Part shown: positions 59,117 through 64,000 of the stretch, in pieces
Layout of the letters: every line of letters starts with the position of its first letter
Numbering within the stretch: the stretch's first letter is position 1
Source of the DNA: Turbatrix aceti
Taxonomy: Eukaryota > Nematoda > Chromadorea > Rhabditida > Panagrolaimidae
DNA length: 64,000 nt
Direction: 5' to 3'
Assembly: GCA_963969345.1 (NCBI GenBank)
Contig: OZ017766.1
Coordinates: 5,146,001-5,210,000, forward strand
Notes under the pieces: generated by a model
Database searches by the model: none
The model's input: only the letters and a program-made list of their open reading frames with translations
What the model was told of the DNA's origin: nothing
Program-made: the position numbers and the translations under genes

Positions 59117-59555
59117 AAAAAAAGCGAAAAATGACAACTGACGCCAATAAATGCCAACGAATGAATGCCAATGAATGGGCGCAGAAAAGAGAGGAGCGAT
59201 TGCAGGTACGGTATTTTCGTGTCAGAAAAAAGCGAATTGGCGCTTTTTATCACTTTTTTTTCTAACAGATGTTTTTTTTGCTTTTTTTTTCGTTTTCTTG
59301 CTATTTCTTCACTTTTTTTTCATTTTTTTACACGATTTAGGGGGGTGCCGTAAATTTCGTGGCATCGTGCCGTTGGATTTTGGCTTTTGAACGCCTGAAA
59401 AATCGAACTTTTTAATGAACGGGTAAAAAAAGTAAAACATTCTGTAAAAACCGTGTCTAACTGTAAAAATAAATATTTATTCAAACTTTCGTATCAAGAC
59501 CAACAAACAAAGCTCATATCAGATTCACACATTTACAAATTACAAACACCCCAGA

Positions 59556-62500
59556 TCACGAACTCGTAGCTGCCGCCTGCCTCTTTTCCCCCTCTTCGCT
59601 AGCCCCAACAGCGTCAACGGCAGTGAATTTGACGAGAATGGCATTCTTCGCGACATTGCTGCCGACGCCGGCCTGGACGGCATCGATGACGCAGTCCTTG
59701 GAGGCCTTGATGACGTACTCCATCTTCATGGCAATCATGACGATCAGAGGCTGTCCGGCGGATACGGTATCGCCCGGGGCGACGAGGACCTTGTCGATGA
59801 CGCCCGGCATCGGGGCACGCGCTTCGTGGTCGACGTCGGCTGCGGAGGCGTCGTTGAAGACGACTTCGCGGGGGGCGGGCCAGGCACGGTGAGAGACACC
59901 AAAGATGGCGACGTCGTCCGTCAACTGGACGGCTTTCACGCGGCGTCGGTGGCCGGAGACTTCGAGGGTGAAGGTTACGGCCTAAAAAAGGAATTTGATG
60001 AAAAATGAACACTTTCTAACAAGGAAAGTGTCAGAGTTCATTTTGGAATTTCTTCACGAAACTTTGCCAAAAGTTTGATTTTACTATGAGAAGTTTATAC
60101 TGAAAAATTCAGTTGCACCGCTCATGATCTGACAGAGTTACGGTAGTCGAAAATCACGTTTTTGCCATTTTTGACGATTTTTGGCACGTTCTAGCTAAAC
60201 AACTACGGCATTTTCAGAACCAAGTGGTGTATCAGTCGACGTATTTTTTTATGGAGAATCAGTTAAAAATATAATAACGTAGGGTTGTGACCTTGAAAAA
60301 TGCCGAAACCAATGTTGGCATTGTGACCTCTTTTCAAATGCAAATTTCGGCATTTTTTAAGGTAGCAAACCTAAATTTTTATATTTTTATCTGATTCTCC
60401 ATGCAAAACTACGTCGATTGATGCACACACTGATTTTGAAAATAACGTTGTTCGTTAGCTAGAACGTGCCAAAAATCGTCAAAAATGGCAAAAACGTGAT
60501 TTGCGACTACCGTAACTCTGTCAGATCATGAGCGGTGCAACTGAATTTTTCAGTATAAACTTCTCATAGTAAAATCAAACTTTTGGCAAAGTTTCGTGAA
60601 GAAATTCCAAAATGAACCCTGACACTTTCCTTGTAAGCAAAAAATTGAATTTTTAGGTAAACACTAACTACCGCAAAGTAATTTTACGATAGTTACAGTA
60701 CCCCAAAATCATCCCAAAAATCATAAAAACAAGAAAATCGCAAACCTGAGATTCTCCAGAATTGTCAAATTCAGCATCAATGACTTTCGCGCTAACCACT
60801 TCGTGATCCGGCAACTTGACCTTAAACACCTGATTCGGAGCAGCTTGGACGTCAACGGTGACTTCACCCAGCGCCACCCTCTTGACAGGTGAGTAATTGA
60901 GTCTGAAGAAATCCTTGGCTCCGAATGGATCCTTTGACGCGGTTTGCGGTCCTGCGCGGACGAGCAACTGTCCGACAGCGCCTTCGATGATTTCGTCGTC
61001 GGTGGGAGCACCCCGGGAAACCATCAATTCTGATTCGTGATCCGCGATGAAATCGGTATAAACACGACCAGCGATGAATTCGGGATGATTGAGGCATGTT
61101 CGTACGAAATCGACATTGTTGCAGAGGCCTCCGATGTGGGTGGATGCCAGGGCACGGTCGAGACGCGTGATGGCTTCTGTGCGATTTGCGCCGTGCACGA
61201 TGACTTTGGCAATCATGGGATCGTAGTGCACGGTTACGTCATCGCCCTGGACGACGCCAGAGTCGATACGGGCTGTGGAAGGAAAGGAAAGGTGTTCCAA
61301 GCGGCCTAAAAAAAAATATATATAAAAATTGGTAGTTGTGCTGTTTTCATGGGTCTCGAAACGAAATGTTTGAGTTTGTTACTTTTGTACTGTAGATTAG
61401 TGTACTTACTGTTATTTGGCTCTCGCAACGAAAAATAACAGTTTTGCACTGTTTTTACTGTTTTATTCATTTTTTTACGTTTTTATCCCAACTCACCAGC
61501 AGTGGGAATAAATCCGGCTTCAGTATCCTCGGCATAGACTCTGGCTTCCATGGCGTGGCCTTGTAGCTTGATATCTTCCTGTTGTTTGGGGATAACATCG
61601 CCCTGGGCAGCCCGAATCTGCCATTCGACCAGATCGATGCCCGTAATGGCTTCGCTCACCGGGTGTTCGACCTGTAGGCGGGTATTCATCTCCATGAAGT
61701 AGAAATCTCCTCTTTCATCCATGATGAACTCCACCGTACCCGCTCCAACGTAGTTCACAGCCCTCGCAGCAGCGACCGCAGATTGCCCGAGACGGGCACG
61801 AGTCTCGGCTGTCAGCCCAGGTGCAGGGGCTTCTTCGATGATTTTCTGGTGCCGACGCTGAATGGAACAGTCCCTCTCAAAGAGGTATACGTAGTTGTCG
61901 TGTTTGTCACCGAATACCTGAACCTCGACGTGGCGTGGTCTTTCGACGAATTTCTCGATAATCATGTCTGTATCACCAAAGGCTTTGGAAGATTCGGTTT
62001 GAGCGGATTCGAGTGCAGCGAAGAAGTCTTCCCTCGTCCGGGCAATTCGCATACCCTTGCCACCGCCTCCGCGGACAGCTTTCATCATGACGGGAAAACC
62101 TATGCGGGATGCTTCGTCGAAAAGGCGCTGCTTCGACTGATCGTCGCCGTTGTAGCCTTCGATGACGGGAACGCCAGCTGCAATCATGATTTTCTTGGCT
62201 GTGTTTTTCATGCCCATGTCACGGATGGCCTGCGCAGGTGGACCGATGAAGATGATGCCAGCCTCGTCGCAAAGGTCTGCGAACTCGGGATTCTCGCTGA
62301 GAAATCCATAGCCCGGGTGAATGGCCTAAAATATGAAAATTGATGAATTTTAGGATTTTTATGACAAAAAAAAGGGAAACGTGAACGTACATAAAAAAAG
62401 GGAAAAGTAACACAATCACTCATGTCTTACAATATTTTAGGGGAAGGTTCTGTGTCTTGCCAAGAAAAAATCAAAGTGAACGTAAAAAGGTAAAAAGTAA

Positions 62501-63327
62501 CGTAATCACTCGTGTTTTACAGTATTTGTGTTTGTCTCGCAAAGAAATTTTTTTTCAGAGTACATTTTCCGTTTGAAAACCCAATAGGCTAACTTTTGTC
62601 GTTTTTCTTCGTTTTTCAGTGTTTTTTTGTGAATTCTGCTCACTTTGTAAGTCCTATTTTGTTACCAAACTCAGTTACACTCTGTAACATTGTCCATTTT
62701 GACATGTATGCATAATCAGTCTATACAGTTCATTGAAAAGGAACCCCTATATTTAGCACACCGCAAAAGCCAGCCTGTGTGCGCCCAACCCTCCCTCATT
62801 TCCTCAATGCTTCCTAGGGCTACGTTTACGCTTTGGAAGGTCTGCACTCTCTCCACCGCCGCTGGTTGGTCTCTCTGTGCCTCATCCCAACTAGGGGCTC
62901 TCGTTATTCACCACACCACGTCGTAAGCTCCCTTGGGTCTGTTTTTTTCCATTGATTTTTGCCTTTTTACGCGTTATGTGCTATTTTTCACCCCAATTAA
63001 AACCACAAACCCAAAACTAACCTGAGCGCGACTCCTGAGGGCTACGTCTATGATCTTTTCCATGCGTAGGTAACTCTTGAGGGGCGAAGGCTCTCCAATG
63101 TGGTAGGCGAACGTCGCGGACTTCGTATGAAGCGATTTAGCGTCGGCATCTGAGTAGACAGCGACTGTTTCGATGCCCATGGCGTGGGAAGTCTTCATGA
63201 CGCGTAGCGCGATCTCGCCACGATTCGCGATTAGCAGTCGGTCGATTTTGCGGGATTCAACGCTGTTTGACGAGGCCAGGCGACGAAGCGTGCCGAGGGG
63301 ATGGATTCTGACGTGGCGCAAGAGCAT
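59556..63327 (-). CDS. MCCC1: Methylcrotonoyl-CoA carboxylase alpha subunit (biotin-containing)
   Basis: Exons 63327-63022, 62325-61497, 61305-60746 and 59981-59556 give 706 residues, the usual length. The N-terminus ([20 protein letters not shown]) is a mitochondrial presequence. Biotin carboxylase motifs: [45 protein letters not shown] (ATP grasp loop), [34 protein letters not shown]. The C-terminal biotinyl domain has [15 protein letters not shown] with the acceptor Lys in AMKM. Length and domain spacing fit MCC alpha better than propionyl-CoA carboxylase alpha, though the latter is similar. It catalyses ATP-dependent carboxylation of biotin for leucine breakdown in mitochondria. Intron 3 contains a 614-bp palindromic element. 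Part of the gene is duplicated in inverse orientation at 56141-56946. Confidence 0.92.
60020..60633. mobile_element. 614-bp palindromic MITE with TAA target duplication
   Basis: The ends are CAAGGAAAGTGTCAG and its reverse complement, flanked by TAA at 60017-60019 and 60634-60636. Left and right arms match for most of the length, with more divergence near the centre (about 60270-60380). The duplicated gene fragment has a single uninterrupted site here (GCTTAGAAAGTG, minus-strand sense of the parent), which confirms both ends and the 3-bp duplication. A TAA/TTA duplication fits PIF/Harbinger-type elements. There is no coding capacity. It sits in intron 3 of MCC alpha. Confidence 0.92.
61378..61440. 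repeat. Short GTTACTTT/ACTTACTGTTA repeat in MCC alpha intron 2
   Basis: GTTACTTTTGTACTG and ACTTACTGTTATTTGG with nearby AACGAAAAATAACAG are a partial version of the dispersed unit. Confidence 0.3.
62326..63021. other. MCC alpha intron 1
   Basis: 696-nt intron, T-rich. It contains two AAGTAACRYAATCACTC copies (about 62404 and 62497) and a GC-richer patch (62760-62930) with no supported exon. Confidence 0.45.
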
Positions 63328-64000
63328 TGTGCAGAAGCGGGTGAGTGCAGAAGTGCCGGTTTGGTTAGTTAGGGGGCTAAAAAGGGCTTTTTGAGAAGGG
63401 TTGGGTGTTGTGGCTTTTGTCGCGTTTGTAAGTCGGAAAAAATGACCGCTGGGTAATTAACAAGGAGACGAGCTCTCGCTGATGGGGCTTAATGATAGGA
63501 TGGTGGTGAAACGCCTTGGTTTTCATTTTTAGGAATTTGAAGAACCAAAAAGCAGGAAACTTAGGAGAAGCACTGATTTGAGAATCGTAAAATAAAAAAA
63601 TGAGCTAGAATGAATCGTTTTGGTGAAAATCAGATAAGATAACGAAAGTCAAAGGTCAATTGATTTTTTTTGGGAGAAAAAGTTACTCATAATTAAATTT
63701 TTGGCAAACTAATTTTTTACGGTGCCAAAACGTAAAAAAAACGTTTTTTTAGTGCTTTTGGATTTTTAGAGGACAAAACCGTTTTTTTACAGGGTTCAAA
63801 AATATTTAAAAAATTTTTTTTATTGCGTAAAACAATTTAAAAAATCAACGAGCGACATTTCTGGCGCGATAATAAAAAACAGAATTCATTCGACAACAAA
63901 ATAGGTACAACAGGCCGATATTTGTTGTACCCATTTGTTGTCGCTGTAGGCAAAAAAAACAAGACAAGAACGAGAAATTTATCGCAACCGCAAGCGGCGA
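63328..64000. other. Upstream region of MCC alpha
   Basis: AT-rich 5' flank of the MCC alpha gene. No further gene is visible before the window ends. Confidence 0.4.

Noticed and set aside
1..64000. tRNA, rRNA or spliced-leader RNA genes
   Set aside because: I scanned by eye for cloverleaf arms with B-box sequence, rRNA core segments and SL1-like ends and saw none I could support.

Overview
The window is nematode nuclear DNA. Genes are split by short introns (39 to about 550 bp unless a transposon sits inside) with GT donors and TTTTCAG- or TTTTTAG-type acceptors. Several start codons lie just behind an unpaired acceptor, as expected for spliced-leader trans-splicing (the ligase at 13680, NUS1 at 38348, NDUFB3 at 37912, GCLC at 41225). 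One gene is a hedgehog-related warthog protein, a nematode-specific class. I cannot name the genus. All gene models below were joined by hand from frames, splice sites and phase; each coding total is a multiple of three.

Layout. 0-3.2 kb: an intronless phosphoglycolate-phosphatase-like gene and an unknown secreted protein. 3.9-10.3 kb: five paralogous two-exon genes for small secreted Cys-rich proteins with threonine or Asn-Gly linkers, a shared upstream motif and traces of at least one decayed member. 10.9-21.3 kb: warthog gene, 4-coumarate-CoA-ligase-like enzyme, a short zinc-finger protein, mitochondrial ribosomal protein mS38/AURKAIP1, and a small signal-peptide protein. 22-31.3 kb: BTB protein, inosine-uridine nucleoside hydrolase with a transposon in its first intron, and a GILT-like protein. 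31.3-34.6 kb: a gene-poor AT-rich gap. 34.6-44.4 kb: a dense block with DNAJC9, an unknown Ser-rich protein, NDUFB3, NUS1 and glutamate-cysteine ligase. 44.4-52.3 kb: gene-poor, with one small membrane protein. 52.3-63.3 kb: a fucokinase-type GHMP kinase, an inverted partial copy of the MCC alpha gene, a TPR protein and the full MCC alpha gene.

The housekeeping genes do not form one pathway. They cover respiration (NDUFB3), mitochondrial translation (mS38), leucine breakdown (MCC alpha), glutathione synthesis (GCLC), dolichol synthesis (NUS1), nucleoside salvage and histone chaperoning (DNAJC9).

The most unusual features are repeats and duplications. Three different palindromic elements each sit in an intron of a conserved gene. 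The partial MCC alpha copy carries an apparent empty site for one of them, which dates that insertion relative to the duplication or marks it as polymorphic. A dispersed 9-bp-arm hairpin repeat (AATGTTACT ... AGTAACATT) fills many introns and spacers in both orientations. The Cys-rich array shows birth and death of genes with hypervariable linkers.
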